Made by a program: the position numbers and the translations under genes
In this document: positions 24,085 through 33,323 of the stretch, piece by piece
Position numbering within the stretch: position 1 is the stretch's first letter
Layout of the letters: each line of letters opens with the position of its first letter
Notes under the pieces: model-generated
What the model was told of the DNA's origin: nothing
Database searches by the model: none
What the model saw: only the letters and a program-made list of their open reading frames with translations
Origin: Pseudodesulfovibrio profundus
GTDB lineage: Bacteria; Desulfobacterota; Desulfovibrionia; Desulfovibrionales; Desulfovibrionaceae
Assembly: GCF_900217235.1 (NCBI RefSeq)
Contig: NZ_LT907975.1
Location: 1,773,001 to 1,837,000 of the forward strand
Reading direction: 5' to 3'
DNA length: 64,000 nucleotides

Positions 24085-25866
24085 ATGCCTGAACATTCCG
24101 ACTCCACAGAATCACTTCGCGCCGAGATACGGGATCTGCAAAAAACCATGGACTCCCTCCGGAGCGCCAAAGACAGTCTTCAGCACGAGCTGTCGGAACT
24201 GAAGAATCTGGGCGAGTACTCGCTGGCGCTCTATTCTGTGAAGGATTTCGGTGTGTATCGATTGCAGGTGGCACCCGACCAGTTGCACAATGCCCGTGTT
24301 GTCATGGCCAGCGATTCCATATGCGATCTGGTGGGCATTGAAGACAAGATGGACTTTGACAGTTACTTCAAGAACGTACACCCCGACGATCTGGAAGAGC
24401 TGGTTCAGAACAGCAATACCCAATGCTACGCCGAAGAGATCAACTTCGGTGCCACCTTCCGCCTGCTGCATCCCATCAAGGGGCTGCGCTGGCTGCATGT
24501 TCGAGCCTGGGGGGCAATCTGCCAGCAGGCGGGACACTGCGCCTACTCAAACGGCATCGTTTTCGACATCACCGAACAGAAACAGGCGGAACACGAACTG
24601 GCCCAGATCAACAGGGAACTGGAAAACCATGTGGAAGAACGAACGGCAGCCCTGGCCAAGGCGTGTATCGAAGCAGAAGACGCAAACGTGGCAAAATCCG
24701 AATTTCTGACCAACATGAGCCACGAAATCCGCACGCCGATCAATGTCATGCTCGGCATCGGTCAGGTCCTGCAGGAAACCAACCTGACGAGCATACAGCA
24801 GCAGTGCGTCAACCTGCTGGAGACTTCGGGCCTGCGCCTGCTTGATCTCATAAGCGACATTATCGATATCTCCAAAATAGAAACAGGCATCATCAAGCTT
24901 GAGTATAAACCGTATGATCTCCACCAGACCGTAATGGATGTCGGCCGCATGATGCGTGTGGAAGCAGAGCAAAAAAGCCTGAACTTCAACATCAACCTGC
25001 CACCGGACATGCCAGGACAGGTTTTCGGCGACGCCAGGCGGTTGCGGCAGATACTCATCAACCTGCTGGCCAACGCCATCAAATACACGCCTGAAGGCGA
25101 GGTCTCCTTGCGGATTGCCAAACGGTACGAACACGACAATACCGTGCACATGGATTTCATCATTCAGGATACGGGAGTCGGAATCGACAAAGAGGATCAG
25201 CAGAACATTTTCGAGCGATTCGTGCAGGCGGACGCTTCTACTTCCCGCGTCGGACAGGGGAGCGGTCTTGGACTGACCATAGCCAACAGTCTGGCCCGGC
25301 TGATGGGCGGCAGCATTGAGCTTGAAAGTGACCTGGGCAAAGGGTCGACCTTCATGCTGCGGCTCCCCATGACCGTCCACAGTGGACATGACATCAAACC
25401 ATCTCAGGCAGAGCCGTCCATTAATCCGACATACGAAGCGTATGTTCCGGCTACAGAGCCAGTCATCGAGCCTGACAAGCTTCCGCCACTCGACGTCCTT
25501 ATCGTTGAAGACGACGAAAGCAACCGCATGCTGATGCAGTTGTTCCTCGAAGACACGCCCCTGTCGCTCACTTTTGCCAACAATGGGCGCGAAGCCTTGG
25601 CCGCTGTTGAGGAACAGCGATACGATGCAATCATCATGGACATGCAGATGCCGCTGATGGACGGATATGAGACCACACCCCGTATCCGCGACCTGGAGCG
25701 CACCAACGAATGGCCCCCCATGAAGATCATCTCGCTGACCGCCAATTCCATGATTGGAGAAAAGGCCCGATGCCTTGCCAGCGGCTGTGACGAGTACATG
25801 ACCAAACCGGTCCGCAGAAGTGACCTCTATACCATGCTGTCCACAGTCGTCAGCAATCAGTCCTGA
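24085..25866 (+). CDS. Hybrid sensor histidine kinase with PAS-like input and C-terminal receiver
   Basis: The 593-residue protein has an N-terminal coiled coil (about 5-45), a PAS-like region (about 50-170), HisKA with H213 in NMSHEIRTPIN, an HATPase domain with NLLANAIKYTPEG, DTGVGID and GSGLGLTI, and a receiver with the acidic pair EDDE and phospho-acceptor D519 in IIMDMQMP. There is no membrane segment, so it is probably cytoplasmic. Its output would be by phosphotransfer to another protein, since no DNA-binding domain is present. The partner is not encoded next to it. Confidence 0.92.
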   Translation: MPEHSDSTESLRAEIRDLQKTMDSLRSAKDSLQHELSELKNLGEYSLALYSVKDFGVYRLQVAPDQLHNARVVMASDSICDLVGIEDKMDFDSYFKNVHPDDLEELVQNSNTQCYAEEINFGATFRLLHPIKGLRWLHVRAWGAICQQAGHCAYSNGIVFDITEQKQAEHELAQINRELENHVEERTAALAKACIEAEDANVAKSEFLTNMSHEIRTPINVMLGIGQVLQETNLTSIQQQCVNLLETSGLRLLDLISDIIDISKIETGIIKLEYKPYDLHQTVMDVGRMMRVEAEQKSLNFNINLPPDMPGQVFGDARRLRQILINLLANAIKYTPEGEVSLRIAKRYEHDNTVHMDFIIQDTGVGIDKEDQQNIFERFVQADASTSRVGQGSGLGLTIANSLARLMGGSIELESDLGKGSTFMLRLPMTVHSGHDIKPSQAEPSINPTYEAYVPATEPVIEPDKLPPLDVLIVEDDESNRMLMQLFLEDTPLSLTFANNGREALAAVEEQRYDAIIMDMQMPLMDGYETTPRIRDLERTNEWPPMKIISLTANSMIGEKARCLASGCDEYMTKPVRRSDLYTMLSTVVSNQS

Positions 25867-26042
25867 ACCCGCAGGATCAAGGGGGGCAAGCCAATGTCCC
25901 GTTGTTTCTTGCACTCTTCTCTGGACTTTTTTTAGATTTTTTCCGATGATGGCCCAAATCATTCGAAACGACACCAGTGCCATAACCACCGTTCGACGCG
26001 ACAACGACTTGCGGACAAAGGGAGCACCATAGCTATATAGCC

Positions 26043-27833
26043 ATGAAATCATTGCCTATCATTGCACGCTGCAATACAACTATCCTGGTATTACTCACGC
26101 TGGTCTTCTTTCTGGGCTGGACGGGCGAAAGTATGGCCCAGAACGCCAAATCCTATTTTATTATAGGGCATTCCGAGTTCCATTCCCTCCTCAAAGACAA
26201 GAAAAAACGTAAATACCGCTCCAATTGGGAAAAAATCGAAAAACGATTTGTTCGCAGTCTGAAACAGGACCCGAACGGACCCTACGCTCCCAAAGCTCTC
26301 TACTACATTGCCCGCGTCAATGAAGAACTGGGCAACCAGAGCGGACTCAAATCCGACTTTCGCCGCGCTGTGGATTACTACGGGCGCGTCATCAGTCGTT
26401 ACCCTCGTCACGGCTGGACCGACGATTGCCTGTTTCACAGGGCAAACATCTATTCCAAACGACTCCGTGAATACAACAACGCCCGCCGGGATCTTGCCAA
26501 GATCATTGTCGACTACCCTCGGGCGGACATGCGATCCAAGGCCAAGTCCCGGTTGAAGGCACTGGGGAAATACAATCAGTTCATCGCGGAAGCCAAACAG
26601 AAGAGCACTGGGGGCGACACACGCAAAGCCATTGCTCGTCAGGTGGAAAAGAAGCAACCGCCCAAGGTGAAACGCACCTCGGCCAAAGACCCATCCGGCC
26701 TTGCCCACCTGGACATGGTCCGCTACCGCTCCAGCGACAACTACACCCGTGTGGTGCTGGAACTTGATAGCCGTGTAAAGTACCGGTATCAGGTTCTGGA
26801 CCCCAACCCCAAAGTCAATCGCCCCCATCGCTTGTATATCGACCTGAACGGTGCGCGCCTCGGTCACGACGTGACCCCCGCCACCACGGTTTCAGACGGT
26901 ATCCTCCGGTCCATCCGAACCGGACAATACGACAAGGACACCACCCGCGTGGTCCTCGATTTTCTGGCAATGCAGGAGTACAAGGTTTTCCCCCTGGAAA
27001 ACCCCTACCGCATCGTCATCGATGTCTATTCTCCTGATCCGGCCACGGTGACCGCAGCCAAAGCGGCTGCCGCAAGCACACCGGCAAACAGCAAGTACCG
27101 CCCGCCCAAAGCGAGCAAATCCCACGCAGGAGAACTGCTTGAGCAGCTCGGACTGACCGTACGAACGGTCATGATCGATCCCGGCCATGGAGGCAAAGAC
27201 CCCGGCGCTGTGGCCAACGGCCTGCGAGAAAAGGATATCAACCTGCGGTTTGCCAAGATGCTCGGCCAGAAACTCAAAGCCAAAGGATTCAACGTCCATT
27301 ACACCCGAACCACAGACGTTTTCATCCCGCTTGAGCAACGAACGGCCATGGCCAATGTCAAAAAAGCCGACCTTTTCATCTCCGTTCACTGCAACGCAAA
27401 CCGGAGCAGCCGTGTACACGGACTGGAAACCTACAGCCTGAACCTGGCGAAATCCAAGGATGCCGTTCGCATCGCGGCTCGGGAAAACGCCGTTGACCCG
27501 CGCTCTATTTCCGACCTGCAATTCATCCTGACCGACCTGATGGTCAACTCCAAGATCAAGGAAAGCAGGGACCTGGCAAATGATGTCCAGTCCAGCACGA
27601 TCTCGCGCGTCAGCAAGCGTTGGCAACTCAAAAGCATGGGAACCCGCGAAGCACCGTTTTACGTGCTGATGGGAGCCAAGATGCCTTCCGTTCTCGTCGA
27701 GCTTGGCTACATCACCAACAAGACCGAAGCCGGCCGACTGAAGAGCGACAAATACCTGGATTACCTTGCCCTCGGTCTGACTGAAGGCATCATGGCCTAC
27801 AAGAGCAAAATCGAACGCTACGCAATGAAGTAG
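26043..27833 (+). CDS. N-acetylmuramoyl-L-alanine amidase with AMIN domain and N-terminal repeat region
   Basis: The 596-residue protein has a signal peptide (about 1-33), a TPR-like N-terminal region (about 40-180), an AMIN domain (about 220-320) and an Amidase_3 domain starting VMIDPGHGGKDPGA, with the later Zn-ligand region SVHCNANR and catalytic Glu in LVELGYITN. It cleaves the amide bond between MurNAc and the peptide stem, as in daughter-cell separation (AmiC-like). The extra N-terminal repeats make it longer than E. coli AmiC (about 417 residues). A terminator follows. Confidence 0.92.
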   Translation: MKSLPIIARCNTTILVLLTLVFFLGWTGESMAQNAKSYFIIGHSEFHSLLKDKKKRKYRSNWEKIEKRFVRSLKQDPNGPYAPKALYYIARVNEELGNQSGLKSDFRRAVDYYGRVISRYPRHGWTDDCLFHRANIYSKRLREYNNARRDLAKIIVDYPRADMRSKAKSRLKALGKYNQFIAEAKQKSTGGDTRKAIARQVEKKQPPKVKRTSAKDPSGLAHLDMVRYRSSDNYTRVVLELDSRVKYRYQVLDPNPKVNRPHRLYIDLNGARLGHDVTPATTVSDGILRSIRTGQYDKDTTRVVLDFLAMQEYKVFPLENPYRIVIDVYSPDPATVTAAKAAAASTPANSKYRPPKASKSHAGELLEQLGLTVRTVMIDPGHGGKDPGAVANGLREKDINLRFAKMLGQKLKAKGFNVHYTRTTDVFIPLEQRTAMANVKKADLFISVHCNANRSSRVHGLETYSLNLAKSKDAVRIAARENAVDPRSISDLQFILTDLMVNSKIKESRDLANDVQSSTISRVSKRWQLKSMGTREAPFYVLMGAKMPSVLVELGYITNKTEAGRLKSDKYLDYLALGLTEGIMAYKSKIERYAMK

Positions 27834-27858
27834 CGAAAGAGCACTATTCATCAGCAAA

Positions 27859-27897
27859 GGGCCAGCCGACGTTGTCGGTTGGCCCTTTCTTCTTTTC
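27859..27897 (+). terminator. Rho-independent terminator after the amidase gene
   Basis: GGGCCAGCCGAC (27859-27870) pairs with GTCGGTTGGCCC (27874-27885, one G-U pair) around a short loop, followed by a pyrimidine-rich T tract. Confidence 0.8.
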
Positions 27898-28037
27898 CGG
27901 CCTGATCAAGTCATATGGAGAAAGTTGATACTTCTAAAAAGCAAAGCCCCGATCTCAGGGGGCGTGAGATCGGGGCTGCTAGGGCTTGGAGGTTGGAAGG
28001 TATGATGTGTTATGGCTCTGTTGTCTTGCAAAAAATT

Positions 28038-28208
28038 TTATGCCGGTTCGTAATAGCACCGCTTGGGGGAGATGACTTTACCCTCTTCCCTCAGTGCCTT
28101 GATCGCTTTGGACACGTCCTTGCTCTCTACGCCAAGTGCTTTGGCTACATCACCGGGGCGGACAGGTTTACCTGCTTCTTTCATCGTTTTAAGAACACTA
28201 TCTTTCAT
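28038..28208 (-). CDS. Small winged-helix DNA-binding protein
   Basis: The 56-residue protein consists of one winged-helix unit: helices around DSVLKTMKEA, RPGDVAKALG and SKDVSKAIKALREEG, then a short basic wing. GAGGAAG directly before ATG 28208 favours this start over one seven codons upstream. It is likely a small transcription regulator of MarR/ArsR-like fold, but no family beyond winged helix is recognised. A perfect palindrome at 28246-28260 upstream of the start suggests autoregulation. Confidence 0.75.
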   Translation of the reverse strand: MKDSVLKTMKEAGKPVRPGDVAKALGVESKDVSKAIKALREEGKVISPKRCYYEPA

Positions 28209-28245
28209 TTCTTCCTCGTGTATGTACATTGTGCTTGATTGATAA

Positions 28246-28260
28246 TAGTATTCAATACTA
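28246..28260. promoter_or_regulatory. Palindromic operator candidate upstream of the small winged-helix gene
   Basis: TAGTATT-C-AATACTA is a perfect 7-1-7 palindrome lying 38-52 bases before ATG 28208 in AT-rich sequence. This is a typical position for a repressor site over the promoter. Confidence 0.55.
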
Positions 28261-28432
28261 AATCAAGAATATGGTCAACAAAAAAATGCATAAAAATGAT
28301 TTCCATTCAATTGTATTTTTCGCTCACGGCATTATATGATGGAGGAAAATAGATTTGCAGCAGTAAATCAATCCGCTCAACCCGTCCTTTTCGTGGCACA
28401 CGCCTAAGGACAAGGACCATACAGAGAAAGGC

Positions 28433-30091
28433 ATGCCCACAAACGAACAGCCGTCATATGAAGCCCTTCTGGCCGAAATCGCTCGACTACGAAGAGACAG
28501 GGACAAGCAGGCGCAGGATCTTCACGATTTCAAGCAACAGGCCCGGCAAGGTGCCGCTGAATGCCTGAATGAAGTGGAACAATTGCGTCAGGCTCGCGAG
28601 ACCATGGGGCTTGCCAATCTCATCGTGGAGAATTCACCCGCCATACTGTTTCGCCGGGAAGCGACCGAAGAAGCCAAGCTCGTGTATGTTTCTGACAACA
28701 TTCGGCAATGGGGCTATACGCCTGAACAGTTCATCAGTCAGGAGCTTTCGTTTGCCGATATCGTTGAAAAGGACGACCAGGAACGACTTTCTCAGGAGAT
28801 AGACGACTACCGCGACAAGGACGCCGGGGGATACGCTCAGGAGTACCGCATCCGAACCGCTGACGGCGATGTCCGCTGGATATCGGATGAAACATCGGTG
28901 TTGCGCGATGAAGAGGGCAACCGCCTGTACAATCAGGGTGTTCTCATGGATATCACCGACAGGAAGAAGGCGGATCAAGCCCTGGCTGCCAGTGAGTTCA
29001 AGTTCCGTCGCATCATTGAAACCGCAGGTGAAGGCTATTTTCTGCTTAATGACGAAATGCGGATCGTGGAAGTCAACGAAGCATATTGCCGCATGACCGG
29101 CTATACAGCGGAGGAATTGCTCGGCAAGAATCCCATGGACCTGGCAACGCCAGCCTACCGACGTTTCCTTCTTTCCAACATGGATAGCCTGCTCAAGAAG
29201 GATTATCGCCGATTCGAAGGGTCCATCCATCACAAGGATGGGCATGTCATCCCCATTCTGGTCAATGCCAACACTCTGCGGGATCGTGACGGAAACGTCC
29301 TCGGCAACGTGGCTTTCATTGCCGATATTACCGAGCAGAAGAAGGCGGTGATGCTGGCCGGAGAGGTCCAGAAGAGCCTCCTACCCGACACGCCCCCCCG
29401 AATCCCGGGGCTGGACATGGCAGGCGCTTCCCTGGCGAGTGAAATCGCCGGCGGTGATTATTTCGATTACCTTGAAGGATTCGATAGGGAGCAGCCCTCT
29501 GTTGCCGTGGCCGTAGGCGACATTTCCGGACACGGCGTGGACGCGGCCCTGCTCATGACCACGGCCAGAGCATTTTTGCGGATGCGTGCGGCGCAACCCG
29601 GAACGCCCGCACAAATTGTCACCGAGATGAACCGCCACCTCTCCGATGATCTGGATGGGTCCGGGCGATTCATGACCCTTTTCTACCTCAAGCTCGACCC
29701 GAGCGAGAATTTGGCGCACTGGGTTCGGGCAGGCCATGACCCGGCCATGATTTATTGTCCGGTGCACGATGCATTCACGGAACTGGGCGGCGAAGAGACC
29801 GGTCTTCCTCTCGGGGTAACTCGGGAGTCCCAGTACTCTGAGGAAATGAACGAACTGCACCCGGGACAGATCATTGCCATCGGCACGGACGGCATTTGGG
29901 AAACACGCAACCCCGATGGCGAGATGTTCGGCAAGAACCGGTTCAAGGCCATTGTCAGAAAGCATGCGCACGGCACAGCCCAGGAGATCCTTGATGCGGT
30001 TTTCGAGGCCGTCCAACTCTATTCCGGGTTCGCACGACCTGACGACGACATCACGCTGGTTGTCATCAAGTACGGCTTCGAATCATTGTGA
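28433..30091 (+). CDS. PAS-PAS-PP2C (RsbU/SpoIIE-type) serine phosphatase
   Basis: The 552-residue protein has a coiled coil (about 10-55), two PAS domains (about 60-180 and 185-305) and a SpoIIE-type PP2C domain (about 315-550) with GGDYFDY, GDISGHGVDAALLM and TDGIWE, which carry the Asp metal ligands. Such proteins dephosphorylate anti-sigma-factor antagonists in partner-switching pathways. No transmembrane segment is seen, so the signal is probably intracellular. No anti-sigma or STAS gene lies beside it. Confidence 0.92.
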   Translation: MPTNEQPSYEALLAEIARLRRDRDKQAQDLHDFKQQARQGAAECLNEVEQLRQARETMGLANLIVENSPAILFRREATEEAKLVYVSDNIRQWGYTPEQFISQELSFADIVEKDDQERLSQEIDDYRDKDAGGYAQEYRIRTADGDVRWISDETSVLRDEEGNRLYNQGVLMDITDRKKADQALAASEFKFRRIIETAGEGYFLLNDEMRIVEVNEAYCRMTGYTAEELLGKNPMDLATPAYRRFLLSNMDSLLKKDYRRFEGSIHHKDGHVIPILVNANTLRDRDGNVLGNVAFIADITEQKKAVMLAGEVQKSLLPDTPPRIPGLDMAGASLASEIAGGDYFDYLEGFDREQPSVAVAVGDISGHGVDAALLMTTARAFLRMRAAQPGTPAQIVTEMNRHLSDDLDGSGRFMTLFYLKLDPSENLAHWVRAGHDPAMIYCPVHDAFTELGGEETGLPLGVTRESQYSEEMNELHPGQIIAIGTDGIWETRNPDGEMFGKNRFKAIVRKHAHGTAQEILDAVFEAVQLYSGFARPDDDITLVVIKYGFESL

Positions 30092-30152
30092 TTTCGAGAG
30101 GTTGTGTTTTCACAATAGTTTGCGTTATCATAATGAAAACTTCGGAGGTAGA

Positions 30153-31556
30153 ATGCCCCTTGCTCGTGCGGTTCTGATTCTTTTGGTGCTACTGTTGTCC
30201 TCGATGCCTGCCATGGCGCAACCCAACAGCCTGGAACGCCTTTCAAATCCATGGAAAGGGGACCTCGACGAGTTGATAAAAAAGGGTCGCCCCATCCGCG
30301 TTCTGGTCAGCTACAACCGCACCAATTTCTTTCTTGTGGACGGTGCCCGTCGCGGTCTCGAATATGAACTGATGGAAGCCTACGGCAAACATCTCCGCCA
30401 GGAAAATCCGGGCAAACGCATCCTGATTGCTTACGTAGCCGTCCCCTTTGAAGAGCTGATCCCCAGCCTGCTTGCAGGCAAGGGCGACATCATTGCCGCC
30501 GGACTGACCGTTACCAAGAAGCGCAAAGAACAAATCGACTTTTCTGCTCCGTACAGAAAAGGGGTGACAGAAATTATCGTCGGTTCCCAGATGGCGCCAC
30601 CCATTCGCAGCATTGCCGACCTTGCCGGAAAGACCGTTCATGTCATGGCGGGCTCAAGCTACGCTCCCCACTTGAAGCGCATCAGCGACAATCTGCGCAG
30701 CCGGGACATGAAGCCCATCCGCATCATGGATGCCGATCCGTACCTTGTCACGGAAGAACTACTGGAAATGGCGGAGCGTGGATATATCTCCTATACGGCG
30801 GCTGAGGATCATCTTGCCGACATTTGGAAAACCGCCCTGCCCAATATCAAGCTCTACAAGGCCGCTCCCATCCACACACGAGGCAACCTTGCGTGGGGTG
30901 TTCGTCCCGGCAATACCGAGTTCAATCGCAGCCTGAGCCGCTTTGCCGCCACGGTTCGCCAAGGCACCTTGCTGGGCAATATGGTTTTCAACCGTTATTA
31001 CAAGAATTCCGACTGGGTGAAGCATCCCAACAATCAGCAGGACATGGAGCGCCTGCTCGAGCTGCGCGAACTCTTCATGAAATACGGGAAGAAATACAAC
31101 ATTGACTGGCTCAAGCTGGCAGCCCTTGCCTATCAGGAGTCGAGACTGGACATGAACCAGCGCAGCCATGCCGGTGCCGTGGGCATCATGCAGGTCCGCC
31201 CCTCCACGGCCCTCGGCAAGAACGTCAATGTCAAAGATTATGAAACCCTTGAGGGCAATATCCATGCAGGCACCAAGTACCTGCGTCACCTCATGGACAC
31301 CTATTTTCAGGATGTACCCGAGGAAAACCGTATCGACTTTGCCCTGGCCGCCTACAATGCCGGACCCAACCGGGTAAAGCGCCTTCGCGACAAGGCCAAA
31401 CGGATGCAGCTTGATCCGAACCAGTGGTTCGACAATGTTGAATGGGCTGCGTACCGGGATATCGGTGCAGAGACACCCACGTACGTCGCCAACGTGCAGA
31501 TGTACTACGCCACCTACAAGTCGATCTATCGGGTATACAAAAGAAAGAACATCTAG
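30153..31556 (+). CDS. MltF-like lytic transglycosylase with periplasmic solute-binding domain
   Basis: The 467-residue protein has a signal peptide (about 1-22, AMA-QP), a family 3 solute-binding domain (about 45-285) and an SLT domain (about 310-460) with the catalytic Glu in AYQESRLDMNQRS and the GAVGIMQV and AAYNAGPNRV motifs. It cleaves the glycan strand of peptidoglycan; the binding domain may regulate this in response to peptides. GGAGG before ATG 30153 fixes the start, although the frame is open for 93 codons upstream. Confidence 0.93.
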   Translation: MPLARAVLILLVLLLSSMPAMAQPNSLERLSNPWKGDLDELIKKGRPIRVLVSYNRTNFFLVDGARRGLEYELMEAYGKHLRQENPGKRILIAYVAVPFEELIPSLLAGKGDIIAAGLTVTKKRKEQIDFSAPYRKGVTEIIVGSQMAPPIRSIADLAGKTVHVMAGSSYAPHLKRISDNLRSRDMKPIRIMDADPYLVTEELLEMAERGYISYTAAEDHLADIWKTALPNIKLYKAAPIHTRGNLAWGVRPGNTEFNRSLSRFAATVRQGTLLGNMVFNRYYKNSDWVKHPNNQQDMERLLELRELFMKYGKKYNIDWLKLAALAYQESRLDMNQRSHAGAVGIMQVRPSTALGKNVNVKDYETLEGNIHAGTKYLRHLMDTYFQDVPEENRIDFALAAYNAGPNRVKRLRDKAKRMQLDPNQWFDNVEWAAYRDIGAETPTYVANVQMYYATYKSIYRVYKRKNI

Positions 31557-32719
31557 CCCGAGGGCTGCGGCAGAAAATCCCACTCTTTGCGACGAAGGAG
31601 CGAGTAAGACCGCATGCCATGGACCATCTCGGCAAGAGGCGAGGCCCCGGTCCTGACAAAGCACCCGAGGGCAGCGGTTCCGGTATAGCGCATGGAAAGA
31701 AACAAGGCCCAGCGCAGGCGATCCGACGCCTTGAGTTCGGGGACGATCTCCCTGTGCAGGCGGCGGGAATACAAAGGACCAGGCGATATACGCTTGGCTT
31801 CGGCCTCAAGAATACTCTCTCCGGCGAACAGTCCGGTGCACAGGGCGAAAAATATGCCCTCACCAAACAGGGGCTCCACAAACCCGCCTGCATCACCGGC
31901 CAGCATCAGTCGTTTGTGGACAGGGTCACTTATGTAGTTGCCATACGGCAGTGGATGCCCATGCAACGTTCCTACAAGCGATCGATCTACGCCAAGTTTG
32001 GCTAAGTAGTCCTCGAAGAGGACTGAAAAATTTTCCTTGTTGCGACGCAACCCGCAAATTCCGACAATCACACGGTCCTTGTTGGGGAAGACCCAACCGT
32101 ATCCGGCATCGAGAAATCCCACATACAACTCGGGGAACGAGACCTCGCGAGGGAAGGCGTCCTTTGGCAGAGCAACCTCAATGGCCGGGGCCATCCCCTC
32201 TCTGAAGCGCTTTCTATCATGCCGTGGATGCGATGCCCGCAAAGTGGAATTGGCGCCATCAGCGCCGATTACATGCTTGCCACGCAGGGTGTCCCCATTG
32301 CTCAGAACAACCTCCCCCGCCTCGGGATCACAAGCAGTAACAGCAGTACCGAGAATGGATTTGGCTCCAGCCTGTTCGGCCAGTTTCAGCAGATGGGCGT
32401 CAAAGGCCGAGCGATCCACAAAATGGAACGGATACGGCAATTCGCCTTCGGCAAGGACGGTATCAAATGATTTGATTGCGTATAGGTCGGACGCGTAATT
32501 GATGATACCCTGTTCGGTCAGACTCGTAGCGCTCTCCTGAAACGCGACCTCCAGCAGCTTGACTGCTTTCCAGGTCAACAGTCCGCCACAGAGCTTCTTG
32601 CGCGGAAAACAGGCACGATCAACCATGACAACGTCCAGCCCGCGACGAGCCAGAGTGACAGCAGCGGCTGTTCCGGCCGGGCCACAACCTACAATAATGA
32701 CATCATGTTCACTTAACAT
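31553..32719 (-). CDS. FAD-dependent geranylgeranyl-reductase-family oxidoreductase
   Basis: The 388-residue flavoprotein has the FAD-binding start VIIVGCGPAGTAAAV, a CFPRKKLCGGLL substrate-side motif and the second FAD motif GDAGGFVEPLFGEGI. These mark the geranylgeranyl reductase branch of the PHBH fold. Relatives reduce isoprenoid double bonds or oxidise lipid and polyketide substrates; the true substrate here is unknown. GGAGAG precedes the ATG. The 3' end overlaps the convergent transglycosylase gene by four bases. Confidence 0.88.
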   Translation of the reverse strand: MLSEHDVIIVGCGPAGTAAAVTLARRGLDVVMVDRACFPRKKLCGGLLTWKAVKLLEVAFQESATSLTEQGIINYASDLYAIKSFDTVLAEGELPYPFHFVDRSAFDAHLLKLAEQAGAKSILGTAVTACDPEAGEVVLSNGDTLRGKHVIGADGANSTLRASHPRHDRKRFREGMAPAIEVALPKDAFPREVSFPELYVGFLDAGYGWVFPNKDRVIVGICGLRRNKENFSVLFEDYLAKLGVDRSLVGTLHGHPLPYGNYISDPVHKRLMLAGDAGGFVEPLFGEGIFFALCTGLFAGESILEAEAKRISPGPLYSRRLHREIVPELKASDRLRWALFLSMRYTGTAALGCFVRTGASPLAEMVHGMRSYSLLRRKEWDFLPQPSG

Positions 32720-32814
32720 AGCATCTCTCCAATGGAACGAATCTCGTACACCGGAGCAACTGTCATGGGCAAGAAAAATACAGCACGCCTTTTGACGTAA
32801 CGTGCGGATATCCC

Positions 32815-33291
32815 CTAGGAGTTTATCAGCGAGTTGAAATCTTTGCCTTCCTTCTTGAGTCGCCGATACACTTTGATATCCTTGTTCATCTTGTAGAGAA
32901 CCGCATCAACCAAACGATCCCGCGTCACCCGCTTGCCGGGCGTCGAGATCGTTCCGTTGTTCTTCACCGTCATCAACACCTCAAAGACCACCTGCGTACT
33001 CCCGATGACCTTGCGGTATTCATCATCAACAGAAGTGATAATGACAACTTTCTCCAACAAATCGTTGTGTTTTCTGATCGTGTCAATGAGTCGGTCGACT
33101 TCTTTCTCTTCAAACTCGGTACTCTTGAGCGCCCCTTCAAAATAGACTTTGTTCTGGGCCTTTTGGCTGAAAACCGACTCACCTTTCTGGATGAAATCGA
33201 GATTGAAAAAAATAACAACCACGACCACGGCCATGAGGATGATGACAATGTTCTTCACCACTTCCTGCTGCCGTCTGTTCTTTGCTTTCAT
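32815..33291 (-). CDS. Membrane-anchored hypothetical protein
   Basis: The 158-residue protein has one N-terminal membrane segment (about 13-31, rich in Val and Ile) after a basic start. A mostly helical and charged domain follows, with a central beta-rich part around EKVVIITSVDDEYRKVIG and a basic C-terminus. I do not recognise the family. The topology suggests a single-pass protein with its domain outside the cytoplasm. It starts 32 bases downstream of nadE on the same strand, so the two may be cotranscribed. Confidence 0.7.
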   Translation of the reverse strand: MKAKNRRQQEVVKNIVIILMAVVVVVIFFNLDFIQKGESVFSQKAQNKVYFEGALKSTEFEEKEVDRLIDTIRKHNDLLEKVVIITSVDDEYRKVIGSTQVVFEVLMTVKNNGTISTPGKRVTRDRLVDAVLYKMNKDIKVYRRLKKEGKDFNSLINS

Positions 33292-33323
33292 TCTTCTCTT
33301 CTTGTTTGTCTGATGACCGGCGA

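Noticed and set aside
24547-26052. 501-codon minus-strand frame opposite the sensor kinase
   Set aside because: The plus strand encodes clear HisKA, HATPase and receiver motifs; the antisense product has no domain.
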